From assembly GCF_003950515.1 (NCBI RefSeq), contig NZ_NGJS01000005.1, positions 62,001 through 126,000 on the forward strand: 64,000 nucleotides of DNA. Reading direction: 5' to 3'. Below are positions 1-9,117 of the stretch, one piece after another. The stretch is from Vagococcus vulneris. Lineage in GTDB: Bacteria > Bacillota > Bacilli > Lactobacillales > Vagococcaceae. The stretch's first letter is position 1. Each line of letters begins with the position of its first letter. The position numbers and the translations under genes are program-made. The notes under the pieces were generated by a model, which was not told the origin of the DNA, did not search any database, and saw nothing but the letters and a program-made list of their open reading frames with translations.

Positions 1-819
1 TTTGGTCTGGTTAATTTTAACATGGCCAATAATTTAGCTGAAGGTGGGTTAACTGGTATTACGTTAATTATTTATAATTTGTTTCATGTTAAACCAGCTA
101 TATCAACGTTCATACTAAACATACCTTTAATTTTAATTGGTATAAAACTATTAGGATTTCGCCCAATCTTTTATACATTTATCGGCACAATCTCATTAAC
201 TGTAAATCTATGGTTTTGGCAAGATAATCCAATTAGTATTTCAGTACATCACGATATGCTGATTGCAGCCTTATTAGCAGGTATATGTGGCGGAATCGGC
301 AGCGGTATTGTTTATCGAGCAGGCGGGACCACTGGAGGAACCGATATTATTGCACGAGTTATTGAAAAAAAAATGGGCTTTACGATGGGAAAATCATTAC
401 TTTTACTTGATGTCGTTGTTCTTTTGCTCTCATTAACTTATTTAGATTTAAGAGAAATGGTTTATACATTGATTACTGTCTTTGTCTTTAGTCGTGTTGT
501 GGATATGGTTCAAGAAGGTTCATATAATGCTAAAGGTATTCTAATTATTTCTGACCATAATCGAGAAATAGCCGAAACAATTATTAATGAATTAGCACGA
601 GGAGTCACTTTTCTTAAATCAGAGGGAGCTTTTACGAGTAAAGAGCGAGACGTTATTTACTGTGTAACTAGCTTATCAGAAATTACCAAAATTAAAGAGA
701 TTTGCGCTGAAAAAGATCCCAATGCATTTATCACAATTATGGATGTTAAAGATGTTTTAGGTGAAGGCTTTTCATACGATTCTCTCTCAGAGGATAAAAA
801 AGTATCATTAAAAAAATAA
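1..819 (+). CDS. YitT family membrane protein, 5' end missing
   Basis: The reading frame is open from the first base, so the gene starts left of the window; the ATG at 22 is internal. About 272 codons are present, against roughly 280-295 for the family. Several hydrophobic segments fill the first two thirds, with a glycine-rich GGIGSGIVYRAGGTTGGTD segment typical of YitT/DUF161 proteins. The last ~80 residues form the cytoplasmic DUF2179 domain. These are polytopic membrane proteins of unproven, possibly transport, function. The gene is followed at once by a strong terminator and faces the convergent ypiBA genes. Family assignment is firm; substrate unknown. Confidence 0.9.
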   Translation, partial: FGLVNFNMANNLAEGGLTGITLIIYNLFHVKPAISTFILNIPLILIGIKLLGFRPIFYTFIGTISLTVNLWFWQDNPISISVHHDMLIAALLAGICGGIGSGIVYRAGGTTGGTDIIARVIEKKMGFTMGKSLLLLDVVVLLLSLTYLDLREMVYTLITVFVFSRVVDMVQEGSYNAKGILIISDHNREIAETIINELARGVTFLKSEGAFTSKERDVIYCVTSLSEITKIKEICAEKDPNAFITIMDVKDVLGEGFSYDSLSEDKKVSLKK

Positions 820-821
820 AT

Positions 822-857
822 AAAAGTGTCGGCAAATAAAAACTGCCGACACTTTTT
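822..857. terminator. Bidirectional Rho-independent terminator
   Basis: A perfect 13-bp stem (822-834 with 844-856, arms AAAAGTGTCGGCA / TGCCGACACTTTT) has a 9-nt loop and U-runs on both strands. It lies between the convergent yitT-like and ypiB genes. Confidence 0.9.
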
Positions 858-912
858 ACTTATTACTTTAACTTATCAAGAATTCATCAATTAATTCTTA
901 CTAAATAAAGAT

Positions 913-1455
913 CTACTTCCCGATAGTTTCCATCAAATCATTATACTCTTTACTAAACTTAATAAACTGATCGTGATCGTTATATTCAAGTGATTGATTT
1001 ATCTTATGCTCAAGAAATTTTTTTCGAAATTGATTATTTTCTTGATCGAATTCTCGTTCAAAACGATCATAAAATTTAGTTGCATCTAATATTTCAATGG
1101 AATATGGATTGTCTTCAATAATAGACTGATACAACATTAAACTTTCAGAATCAACGAAATCAATCTCCATATACAACGTCTGACGCCAATTCATACGAAT
1201 TTCATGAAAAATCTGTTCGGGATCAGTAAATGTTTTTTGATCTTTATACAAAACTATTCCTTGACGCGTCGAGTGATTATCAGAGATAACCAATCCTCTA
1301 GGTGTTATATCAGCTTGCTTAACAAAATTTGTTTTAGTCAAAATAATTTCATGATTTAAAATATAATTTAGAATCCAGTATGCTTCTCTTTGTTTTAGAG
1401 GAACTGACTGTACAAGCCAATTCACAAATTTTTTCTTATTTTCTACTTGTACCAT
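913..1455 (-). CDS. ypiB: YpiB/ReoY family protein (UPF0302)
   Basis: About 180 residues that fit YpiB of Bacillus and ReoY of Listeria, including an N-terminal FVNW..., an LNYIL segment and a PRGLVIS motif. In Listeria, ReoY is needed for ClpCP-dependent degradation of MurA and so tunes peptidoglycan synthesis; the same role here is inference. I prefer the ATG at 1455, because GGTGA sits 5 nt before it and overlaps the ypiA stop region. The ATG at 1467 has no properly spaced ribosome binding site. It overlaps the end of ypiA and is surely co-transcribed with it. Confidence 0.87.
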   Translation of the reverse strand: MVQVENKKKFVNWLVQSVPLKQREAYWILNYILNHEIILTKTNFVKQADITPRGLVISDNHSTRQGIVLYKDQKTFTDPEQIFHEIRMNWRQTLYMEIDFVDSESLMLYQSIIEDNPYSIEILDATKFYDRFEREFDQENNQFRKKFLEHKINQSLEYNDHDQFIKFSKEYNDLMETIGK

Positions 1456-1456
1456 T

Positions 1457-2716
1457 CTAATCACCATCCATCATTTGTAATAGCTCAGCGACCTCTATAT
1501 CATCAGGAATCATCTCTAGATAATGATTTAACCATCTTTTTGCATCATTTATTTTTCCTTCTTCTCTTAAAAACAAGCCGTAATCTCTTGAAAAATCAGC
1601 TTCTTCGGTAAGTTCTGCTTGTGCAGAATCATAAGCTTTAGCTGCATTATCAAATTCTTCTATACCATTATAAGCTTGGGCAAGATACCACTGAGCATAC
1701 CCCTGACCCTGATTATCCAGCTGACCTATCAATTCAATCACTTCATCAAACGATTCCTCTTTCAATAATAATTCTGCTAATTTTAATTTTGAAAAGTCAC
1801 TATCTTCTTCTAAGGCTATTGCTTGATTCAAATAATTTTTCGACTGTACCACATCACCCAACTGATAAGAAATAAGCGAGGCAAGATGATATAAATTGAT
1901 ATCATACGGGTTTTTATCAATTCCTGCTATTACAACTTCCTCAGACTCCGCATAACGCCCTTCATCAACCAAGACTTGTGCTAACGGATAGTATGCTTGC
2001 ATAAAGTCTTCATCAGACTCCTTGATCCCCTGTAACAATTCAATAGTTCGTTCTATTTCTTCCAATTGATAATATGTCAAAGCTAACTGAAACTGGTTCT
2101 CTGAAGTCTTTTGTTCTGCTACAGCTTCTTCCAAATAGGTAATAGCTTCTTCAAAATTTCCACTTCTTGATAGGCTCACCCCTAAACGCTCAGCGGGATT
2201 GATTGTTAAGGGTACATCAGATAAATCTGTTTGATACAGACGTTCATAGAATGTTATTGCCCGACTATAATCTTCAATTGAAAAATATAATTCTGCAAGT
2301 GCCGCATCAATAATCGGTTCTTCCGGTAAAATAGCTTTAGCTTCTGATAATTTTTGCTCACTCACTTCTGGAATTTCTAACTGCTGGTACAAATCTGCTT
2401 GAGTTAATAAACTCTGGACATATACATCGCTGGTAGAATCAATTTGACTTAACCAGTCACTTGCTTGGGCAGTTTCACCATTCTCTATAGCAATTTCTGC
2501 CAACGAAATTTTTATGCTATCCTCTTCTGGTTCCTTCGTCAGTAAATCTAAATATAGTTTTTCTGACTCATCTAAAAACCCAAGTTCAAATAAATAAGCT
2601 GCTAACTGATACTTTTCTTCTGGTAAATCATGAAGCAGTGCCATATCGAATTGCTCCTCTGCTGCAATTAAATTTCCCTCAGAAAGTGCTTCTAGCATTT
2701 TTTTTGAATATGACAT
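1457..2716 (-). CDS. ypiA: TPR-repeat protein, YpiA family
   Basis: A 419-residue acidic, all-helical protein made of about ten tetratricopeptide-like repeats (for example AEEQFDMALLHDLPEEKY and NAAKAYDSAQAE). It has no signal peptide or membrane segment, so it should be cytosolic. Position directly before ypiB matches the ypiA-ypiB pair of bacilli. TPR arrays are protein-interaction scaffolds. Start ATG 2716 has a GAGGGG ribosome binding site. The preceding gene ends 5 nt upstream, so the three genes form one operon. Confidence 0.88.
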   Translation of the reverse strand: MSYSKKMLEALSEGNLIAAEEQFDMALLHDLPEEKYQLAAYLFELGFLDESEKLYLDLLTKEPEEDSIKISLAEIAIENGETAQASDWLSQIDSTSDVYVQSLLTQADLYQQLEIPEVSEQKLSEAKAILPEEPIIDAALAELYFSIEDYSRAITFYERLYQTDLSDVPLTINPAERLGVSLSRSGNFEEAITYLEEAVAEQKTSENQFQLALTYYQLEEIERTIELLQGIKESDEDFMQAYYPLAQVLVDEGRYAESEEVVIAGIDKNPYDINLYHLASLISYQLGDVVQSKNYLNQAIALEEDSDFSKLKLAELLLKEESFDEVIELIGQLDNQGQGYAQWYLAQAYNGIEEFDNAAKAYDSAQAELTEEADFSRDYGLFLREEGKINDAKRWLNHYLEMIPDDIEVAELLQMMDGD

Positions 2717-2721
2717 ATGAA

Positions 2722-3759
2722 CTACCCCTCGATTTTTATTTGATAACGCAACTTCTCAACTACTCTTAACAACCCGTCTTCAGTCGGATGTCTTATCTGT
2801 TTACCTTCTGTTGTTTCTACTAATAATTGACTGATATCAGTATAGCGACGACTCTCTTTACAAATACTCTGACATAAATCAGTTGACAAAACATTCTCAG
2901 GAATTACCAATGACTCTTGACTCAGCCACTGAAACCAACGTATCAGTTCTTTATCCTTCATTTTAACACCTAACTGCTCATTACACCAAAAGAATTGCAA
3001 TAATAGACCTAACCATTTTTTCTGCATAAAGTTCAAGTAATGTGATCCCTCAGCTTTACATATCCCCGTAGTGAAAACATTTCCAAAAACAAGCGATTTA
3101 ATAGGGGTTTTTTCATAATCTATTAATAATCTATCACAATAGCTAGTAAAACGTGTTCTATCATAATAACTTACTTGATAGATTGTTTTCAACAATTGTC
3201 TATTATTGACAATGGCATGCTGAATCAAATAAAAAAAACTCAAAACCGCTTGATCTTTATGCTCAGTTTCAGCAGCATAGATCAACAGCTCCGCGTCATA
3301 TTTTGTCTGAACAATAGAAACCAAGCGATCGTTTATTAATCTAAAGTTGCCTTGAAGTACCCTTATAAATCCAGAAAACTCAGTTGCAATAAAATATAAT
3401 TCTTCTGTAAACTGATTCATTACTGTCACGTTTCCACATAAATCAGCAATTGCTGCATTACCGATGCCCAGTATACCCGTTTTTTTTGGAAGTGAGACTT
3501 CTTCTATAAAATCAAAGATACGATTCATTGTAGTAACATTTTCAATAATGTAATCATTCGTGCAGATAAACCATTGAAAGCTATCGGCTGATAAACAATG
3601 CTTGGTTATCCGATTATACCATCGCTCATAATCTTCTGCGGTGGATATAATGAGTAGCGAAGGCTTTTTTAAAATGCTGTTCAAATCTCCTGATTGAAGC
3701 AAACGATTCAAAGATTCTGCATAAATAACATTAGTTTTATCTCGTAATATTTTCCTCAC
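2722..3759 (-). CDS. Degenerate 3-dehydroquinate synthase (AroB)-like protein
   Basis: 345 residues from a GTG at 3759 that lies 8 nt after a GGAGG; the longer frame to 3798 would place that ribosome binding site inside the gene. The length matches AroB. Motif-like stretches occur in AroB order: GIGNAAIADLCG where AroB has its GGGVVGDLAG loop, YLIQHAIVNNRQLL where AroB has AEVIKHGL, and VFGNVFTTGICKAEGSHYLNF where AroB has NFGHTFGHAIE...HGEAV. The Glu and two His metal ligands are not conserved, so it would not be an active synthase. In bacilli aro genes lie next to ypiA, which supports a relic or repurposed AroB. This assignment is by eye and needs structure comparison. Confidence 0.5.
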   Translation of the reverse strand: MRKILRDKTNVIYAESLNRLLQSGDLNSILKKPSLLIISTAEDYERWYNRITKHCLSADSFQWFICTNDYIIENVTTMNRIFDFIEEVSLPKKTGILGIGNAAIADLCGNVTVMNQFTEELYFIATEFSGFIRVLQGNFRLINDRLVSIVQTKYDAELLIYAAETEHKDQAVLSFFYLIQHAIVNNRQLLKTIYQVSYYDRTRFTSYCDRLLIDYEKTPIKSLVFGNVFTTGICKAEGSHYLNFMQKKWLGLLLQFFWCNEQLGVKMKDKELIRWFQWLSQESLVIPENVLSTDLCQSICKESRRYTDISQLLVETTEGKQIRHPTEDGLLRVVEKLRYQIKIEG

Positions 3760-3771
3760 AATCTGAACCTC

Positions 3772-3805
3772 CAAAAAAACTGTCAACAAATAAATCATTG
3801 ACAGT
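3772..3805 (-). terminator. Terminator of the GlsB-type gene
   Basis: On the minus strand ACTGTCAA (3805-3798) pairs with TTGACAGT (3786-3779) around an 11-nt loop and is followed by a T7 run. The T-run merges into the GGAGG of the next gene, so readthrough here would feed the AroB-like-ypiA-ypiB operon. Confidence 0.7.
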
Positions 3806-3811
3806 AGTTCT

Positions 3812-4054
3812 CTATTTATTATTCATAAAAAGTGATACGACAGCCACAACAATAACGGCTCCTAAAATAGATGGAATAACTGCCATGCCACCTAAACGAA
3901 ACCCCCAATCGCCAAAAAGTTTTTGACCGACAGTTGAACCTAATAAACCAGCAATAATATTAAAAATACATCCTTTAGAGTCTCCCTTATTAGCAATCGC
4001 ACCCGCAACTGCGCCAATAACAGCTCCAACAATTAACACCCATAACCAATACAT
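3812..4054 (-). CDS. GlsB/YeaQ/YmgE family small membrane protein
   Basis: 80 residues with three hydrophobic helices and the family features VGAVIGAVAGAIA, GLLGSTVGQKLFG and a final VIPSILGAVIVVAVVSLF. This is the transglycosylase-associated family, often linked to general stress responses in enterococci and bacilli; the molecular role is unknown. The ribosome binding site GAGGAGG lies before the ATG at 4054. It has its own terminator downstream and looks monocistronic. Confidence 0.88.
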   Translation of the reverse strand: MYWLWVLIVGAVIGAVAGAIANKGDSKGCIFNIIAGLLGSTVGQKLFGDWGFRLGGMAVIPSILGAVIVVAVVSLFMNNK

Positions 4055-4125
4055 AATAACATTTCCTCCTCAAAATTAGTTCTTTTATATATTTTAAATT
4101 GAATTGACTAAAAATGCAATGAAAC

Positions 4126-4160
4126 AAAAAAACTCAACCTAATTAAAGGTTGAGTTTTTA
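4126..4160 (-). terminator. Terminator of the HU gene
   Basis: A perfect 13-bp stem (4128-4140 with 4147-4159, core CTCAACCT / AGGTTGAG) has a 6-nt loop. On the minus strand it ends in a T5 run 50 bp after the hup stop. It could also work on the opposite strand. Confidence 0.85.
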
Positions 4161-4207
4161 ATCAGTGAAACCAACATACATTACTATATGATTACATCAA
4201 AATTCAA

Positions 4208-4483
4208 TTATTTTACAGCATCTTTTAATGCTTTACCTGGTTTAAATGCAGGTACTTTGCTAGCTGCGATTTGGATTTCTTCTCCTGTTTGCGGGTTGCG
4301 ACCTTTACGGGCAGCGCGTTCGCGAACTTCAAAGTTACCAAAACCGATTAATTGAACTTTTTCTCCTTCTGCTAAGAAGTCTTGAATAGAAGTAAATACT
4401 GCATCAACAGATGCAGTGGCATCTTTCTTAGTTAAACCAGTTGCTTCAGCAACTTTTTCGATTAATTCTGCTTTGTTAGCCAT
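4208..4483 (-). CDS. hup: DNA-binding protein HU
   Basis: 91 residues starting [20 protein letters not shown], followed by [18 protein letters not shown] and ending [14 protein letters not shown], all hallmarks of bacterial HU. The AGGAGGTG before the ATG at 4483 decides the start; the upstream in-frame extension is leader. HU dimers bend DNA, compact the nucleoid and support replication and repair. It is monocistronic, with a clear terminator and a long leader of about 110-120 nt that contains two inverted repeats. Confidence 0.97.
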   Translation of the reverse strand: MANKAELIEKVAEATGLTKKDATASVDAVFTSIQDFLAEGEKVQLIGFGNFEVRERAARKGRNPQTGEEIQIAASKVPAFKPGKALKDAVK

Positions 4484-4545
4484 GTCTAGTTTCACCTCCT
4501 CAAAAGGAAATTGATGTACCCATTGAACATCATTTTTATAGGCGA

Positions 4546-4599
4546 TCATTTTTGAGTGGTCCAAAAATGATAATTGGAAATATTGCCTTTCAATATTTC
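4546..4599. repeat. Two tandem perfect inverted repeats in the hup leader
   Basis: The first has 9-bp arms TCATTTTTG / CAAAAATGA (4546-4554, 4562-4570) with a 7-nt loop. The second has arms GAAATATTG / CAATATTTC (4577-4585, 4591-4599) with a 5-nt loop. Both lie between the predicted promoter and the HU start codon, so they would fold in the mRNA leader. Confidence 0.6.
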
Positions 4600-4606
4600 T
4601 GTAACC

Positions 4607-4635
4607 AAGATACCACATGAAACAAGTGATATCAA
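4607..4635 (-). promoter_or_regulatory. Putative sigma-A promoter of hup
   Basis: On the minus strand TTGATA (4635-4630) and TATCTT (4612-4607) are separated by 17 nt. This would start the transcript about 115 nt before the HU start codon, just ahead of the two inverted repeats. Confidence 0.4.
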
Positions 4636-4720
4636 GGACTTTACAAGTTTTCACGCTTATTTTTTGATATATTTTAAACTCAATTGAATTTTCATTTTAA
4701 CTATGGTAAAATGCACGTTT

Positions 4721-6031
4721 TTATTTTCGACGTCTTGCTATTATCCGAATTGGAGTGCCCTCAAACTCAAATGCACGACGAATTTGATTCTCTAAAAAAC
4801 GTGCATATGAAAAGTGCATTAACTCTTCTTCATTAACAAAAATAACAAAGGTTGGTGGCTTTACCGCCACTTGAGTTGCATAGAAAATCTTCAAACGTTT
4901 TCCTTTATCCGTTGGTGTAGGATTAATGGCCACTGCATCCATAATTACATCATTCAAAACAGAAGACGGAATCCGTAAGGTTTGATTTTGACTTACCATT
5001 TCAATCATTTCCGGTAAAAGATGAAGTCTCTGTTTCGTTTTAGCAGATACGTAGACAATCGGTGCGTAATCTAAATAACGAAACTCAGAGCGGATATCTT
5101 CTTCAAATTCTTTCATTGTATGGTTATCTTTATCAAGTGTATCCCACTTGTTTACGACAATAATAATCCCTTTACCAGCTTCGTGTGCAAAACCGGCAAT
5201 CCGCTTATCATACTCTCTAATTCCCTCTTCTGCATTTAAAACAACCAAGACCACATCTGAACGGTCAATTGCACGCATTGAACGCATGGCACTATACTTT
5301 TCAGTATTCTCGTAAACTTTACCCTTCTTGCGCATACCTGCCGTATCAATCATTAAAAATTCTTGTCCACTTCCTGATGTAAACGATGTATCGATTGCAT
5401 CTCGTGTTGTTCCAGCAATATCAGAAACAATAACCCGGTTTTCGCCAAGCATAGCATTTATTAAGGATGATTTTCCTACATTTGGTCGTCCAATTAAACT
5501 AAATCGAATTATGTCATCGTCGTCGTCAACGGGTTCATCTGTGAAATATTTACATGCTTCATCTAGAACATCACCTAAACCAATCCCATGAGTTCCAGAA
5601 ACCGGGAATGGATCGCCTAAACCTAAAGAATAAAATTCATATATATCACTTCGCATTTCAGGATTATCAACTTTATTTACGGTCAAAATAACCGGTTTAT
5701 TACTTTTATACAATAAACGAGAAACATATTCATCAGCATCCGTAATACCTTCTCGCCCACTTACAATTAATAAAATGACATCTGCTTCTTCAATCGCTAT
5801 TTCAGCTTGATGTTTAATTTGATGCATAAAGGGTTGATCGCTCATTTCAATACCACCAGTATCAATAATACTGAATTCATGGCCTAACCAATCACCATGA
5901 GCATAGATACGATCACGAGTGACACCTGGTTCATCTTCAACTATTGAAATTCTTTCTCCAGCAATACGATTGAATAAAGTCGATTTTCCTACATTTGGTC
6001 GTCCGACTATTGCTAATGTTGGTTTTGTCAT
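4721..6031 (-). CDS. der: GTPase Der (EngA), ribosome assembly
   Basis: 436 residues with two GTPase domains in tandem, each carrying a GRPNVGKS P-loop (near residues 10 and 183), DTAG/DTGG and NKVD/NKWD motifs, and a C-terminal KH-like domain ending [13 protein letters not shown]. This double-G layout is unique to Der, an essential 50S assembly factor. The start is ATG 6031 with GGGAGG 8 nt upstream; an in-frame GTG at 6040 lies too close to that site. It precedes hup in the same direction, an order also seen in bacilli. Confidence 0.97.
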   Translation of the reverse strand: MTKPTLAIVGRPNVGKSTLFNRIAGERISIVEDEPGVTRDRIYAHGDWLGHEFSIIDTGGIEMSDQPFMHQIKHQAEIAIEEADVILLIVSGREGITDADEYVSRLLYKSNKPVILTVNKVDNPEMRSDIYEFYSLGLGDPFPVSGTHGIGLGDVLDEACKYFTDEPVDDDDDIIRFSLIGRPNVGKSSLINAMLGENRVIVSDIAGTTRDAIDTSFTSGSGQEFLMIDTAGMRKKGKVYENTEKYSAMRSMRAIDRSDVVLVVLNAEEGIREYDKRIAGFAHEAGKGIIIVVNKWDTLDKDNHTMKEFEEDIRSEFRYLDYAPIVYVSAKTKQRLHLLPEMIEMVSQNQTLRIPSSVLNDVIMDAVAINPTPTDKGKRLKIFYATQVAVKPPTFVIFVNEEELMHFSYARFLENQIRRAFEFEGTPIRIIARRRK

Positions 6032-6328
6032 TTTATCCACCTCCCAAATTTTTGACTGCTGTGTCTGCCCTTATGTAGTTTATAGTATGCTTTCCATTGT
6101 TGCAAGTAAAAGTATGCGAAAAGACTGGTTTGATTTAAAGATACACATTTATTTTTAGATAAGGAAAGAAATTTAAATTAATTAAGTAACACACATTAGA
6201 AACAAGCACTTTTTTTGTTCTTAAATATGCAGCATCATAGGAAATATTCTACTCCTATCAGTGGGGAACCAATTGTTTTAATAAGTAACATGTCACAATA
6301 AAAACATATATTTTCACAAAGGAGTAAC

Positions 6329-7291
6329 TTAAATAGTTAAAAAGTCATTTAGTGCTGAACCCTTTAGACCTGCATTTAAACCCACTAGCAATCTTAAGCG
6401 TGCCTTAGGTCCAGATAATCCTTTGACAAAGTTGACTCCCATCTGTTTTAGTTGAACACCGCCACCAGGATAATCATATATGTCTTGTGCAATACCATTC
6501 GAACAGCGTGATACTAATGCAATAGGAATTTTTTTATCAATAATTTCTTTTAATTTCGGTAATACAAAAGGTGGTAAATTGCCTGCACCAAGTGCTTCAA
6601 TAACAAGCCCATCAACATTTGAATCAATGACCATATCAAACAAACAGGTATCCATGCCTGCGTAGGCCTTCAATAACACAACCTTCCCATCAACTCGGTT
6701 AATATCTAAAATTCCATGTTCAACAACTTCTTTAATAAAATAAACTTCATGCTTTGAAAGAATACCTATCGGACCAAAAGTAGGTGTTCTAAACGTATCG
6801 ACACTAGTTGTATGAGTTTTCGTCACAAATCGAGCCGCATGAATCTCATCATTCATGACAACTAATACACACTGTTCTTTAGACTTAGCATCAGCCGCAG
6901 TAATAATTGCTTGCATATAATTATATAATCCATCTGATCCGATTTCATTACTTGAACGCATAGCACCAGTCAGAACAATACCCATCCGTTCATTTACTGT
7001 TAAATCTAAAAAATAAGCAGTTTCTTCCAACGTATCCGTTCCATGTGTAATAACAACGCCATCATATCCTTCAGCAGCACCTTTTTGAATTCGTTCCTTT
7101 AAGAAAAGCATTTCTTTAGGAGTTATATGCGGTGAGGGTAAATTAAAAATTTCCTCCGTATGAATACTGATATCGTCGGGAATAATATTAACTGATTCAG
7201 ATAAAGGGTGATGTTTGGTCAGCGTTACACCCGAATCTTCTTGAACCATCGATATTGTGCCACCTGTGTGTAAAACTAAAACTTTTTTCAC
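6329..7291 (-). CDS. ansA: Cytosolic type I L-asparaginase
   Basis: 320 residues from GTG 7291, which follows GCGAGGCG at proper distance; the longer open frame upstream has no ribosome binding site. HTGGTIS at residues 8-14 supplies the first catalytic Thr and ITHGTDTLEETAYF at 81-94 the second Thr-Asp pair. There is no signal peptide, as expected for the low-affinity intracellular class. It hydrolyses asparagine to aspartate and ammonia. It lies 100 bp after the acyl ligase gene on the same strand and may share its transcript. Confidence 0.92.
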   Translation of the reverse strand: MKKVLVLHTGGTISMVQEDSGVTLTKHHPLSESVNIIPDDISIHTEEIFNLPSPHITPKEMLFLKERIQKGAAEGYDGVVITHGTDTLEETAYFLDLTVNERMGIVLTGAMRSSNEIGSDGLYNYMQAIITAADAKSKEQCVLVVMNDEIHAARFVTKTHTTSVDTFRTPTFGPIGILSKHEVYFIKEVVEHGILDINRVDGKVVLLKAYAGMDTCLFDMVIDSNVDGLVIEALGAGNLPPFVLPKLKEIIDKKIPIALVSRCSNGIAQDIYDYPGGGVQLKQMGVNFVKGLSGPKARLRLLVGLNAGLKGSALNDFLTI

Positions 7292-7393
7292 AATTGCTCG
7301 CCTCGCTATTTTCGATTCTCTCTCAATTATAACTGAAAAATAAGAACAGTTAAATACCCCCAGAGGCTTCAACCTTCATAAGCTTAAATATAT

Positions 7394-8926
7394 TTAAAAT
7401 GTTCTATCGTTCAACTCACGTTCAATTTGTAGACGTTGCACTTTCATTGTTGCTGTATGAGGAATTTCATCAAATGCTTTTATGATCGGTTCGTTTAGAT
7501 GAGGCAAGTCTTCAACTACCATCCACCAAGCATCCCAATCCATTTCTAATCCAGGTATTACGGCAGCAATCGGTTGTGGGTGGCCTTCACTATCTCTAAC
7601 TATGACAACTTCCTCTAAAAATGGTAAATTATCAAGCAATACATCTTCAATAGCCAAGTTACTATCAATTTTATGTATCAAATCAACTTGTCGATCTTTC
7701 AAGTATAAATGTCTATTTTTATCCATACAGCCGTAATCACCGCTATCCCACCAAGAACCAAACACATTTTCTTGAAATCTTTCATCTTCACCATAATAAG
7801 TTAATGCTCTGCCTTTTGAAAGGAAATGAATATTCCCATTAGTTCCGACAGGAAGAATATTTCCTACCGCATCAACAATTCTTGCTTCCGTTAATCCCAT
7901 TAAACCAACACCCATATCACGAGCATTTGACTGTCTTAGTGACTGCAGTGTATGACTTTTTAAAACCATTGGACCGCACTCGCTTTGACCATAAACTTGT
8001 AGAAAAATTGGCTGATTTTTTTCAGATGCCCTTAAAAAACGTGCCATTGTTTCGTTATTAATCGCATCAAAGGTTGAGTGGTAGTAGCTGATTGAAGCAA
8101 ATACATCCGGTTGTTTTTGAGCTAGTGATGACCACTGCACAAAATTATTTGGATGTGTTTCCAAGGCTATCGGTTGGTATTTTGTCAGCATGCGACTAAC
8201 AGTTTCTTTATCTGATTTAGCAATCGGCATCAGCGGAAATCCCATAGTCATTAATGAGGATACCCCGATATTGAATCTTGAGTGGACAGGTGAAATATGA
8301 AAACCCGCTAAGCCGCGTTCTTTCATCATTGATAAAATTGTTTTCTGCCATTTTGTCCGCCAGCCCATTGATTGTTGAGAATGACAAATTAATTTTGGTA
8401 TTCCTGTTGTTCCAGAAGTGTGTGTCATATAAGCTATCTCATCTACTGATAAATACTGCTGTGACACAATCGTATAATTCTGCTCAAGTATTTTATCAAC
8501 ACTCAACTTATGATCTGTTGTACTATTAAAAACTTGCTTTACTCTTTCGGCGGTTTCATCATCATAGATAATAAACGGTTGTTTAAGACGATCAACGAAA
8601 ACTTCAATAGTCTTACTGGGTAAATGATAAGATACCATAACAGGAATTGCACCTAAAAACGAAACTGCGACAGCTAATAAATATGTATCGAATTTAGGAC
8701 TTTTATATAAAATTACCTTATCATTTTTTTGAATGCCTAATTCTGCGAGCTGGTAAGCTCTCTTTAAAATATTGTCATGTGTTTCACTATAAGTTGTTTC
8801 TAGGGGTAACTCAGGAAACGATGACATCTTTTCATCTAAAATTATTTCTTTATTTGGATACTGTTCAGATGCCTCTTTATAATTACTGTATAAATTAAGC
8901 GTTTGATAAGTTAATTCGTCCCTCAT
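7394..8926 (-). CDS. AMP-forming acyl-CoA synthetase/ligase family protein
   Basis: 510 residues from ATG 8926, with GGAGG 6 nt upstream. ANL-superfamily motifs are visible: THTSGTTGIPKL (A3), YGQSECGPM (A5), WDSGDYG (A7), LKDRQVDLIHKI (A8) and ATMKVQRLQ, the A10 lysine region. It should activate a carboxylic acid as the acyl-adenylate and pass it to CoA or a carrier protein; the substrate cannot be read from sequence. No carrier protein or modifying enzyme is adjacent. It is divergent from the SEDS gene across about 190 bp. Confidence 0.82.
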   Translation of the reverse strand: MRDELTYQTLNLYSNYKEASEQYPNKEIILDEKMSSFPELPLETTYSETHDNILKRAYQLAELGIQKNDKVILYKSPKFDTYLLAVAVSFLGAIPVMVSYHLPSKTIEVFVDRLKQPFIIYDDETAERVKQVFNSTTDHKLSVDKILEQNYTIVSQQYLSVDEIAYMTHTSGTTGIPKLICHSQQSMGWRTKWQKTILSMMKERGLAGFHISPVHSRFNIGVSSLMTMGFPLMPIAKSDKETVSRMLTKYQPIALETHPNNFVQWSSLAQKQPDVFASISYYHSTFDAINNETMARFLRASEKNQPIFLQVYGQSECGPMVLKSHTLQSLRQSNARDMGVGLMGLTEARIVDAVGNILPVGTNGNIHFLSKGRALTYYGEDERFQENVFGSWWDSGDYGCMDKNRHLYLKDRQVDLIHKIDSNLAIEDVLLDNLPFLEEVVIVRDSEGHPQPIAAVIPGLEMDWDAWWMVVEDLPHLNEPIIKAFDEIPHTATMKVQRLQIERELNDRTF

Positions 8927-9117
8927 AAAAGTCCTCCATATTTGTGTTTTTATTAACAATAACCACTATAATATCGCATAATAAATTATTATACAGTTAA
9001 ATGATAATAAAAATTAAAAAAATTTTAAATTATATTTTTTTCATATATTTAACGAAGTTTTTTTGTATGATAATTATAGTAACTAAATTATGTGTATTTC
9101 TTTGGAGGTTTATAAAT

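Noticed and set aside
2722-3759. Functional 3-dehydroquinate synthase
   Set aside because: The conserved Glu/His metal ligands and NAD-loop glycines of AroB are not retained.
6032-6328. Possible small gene or RNA between der and ansA
   Set aside because: No ORF with a ribosome binding site and no convincing terminator or promoter pair was found.
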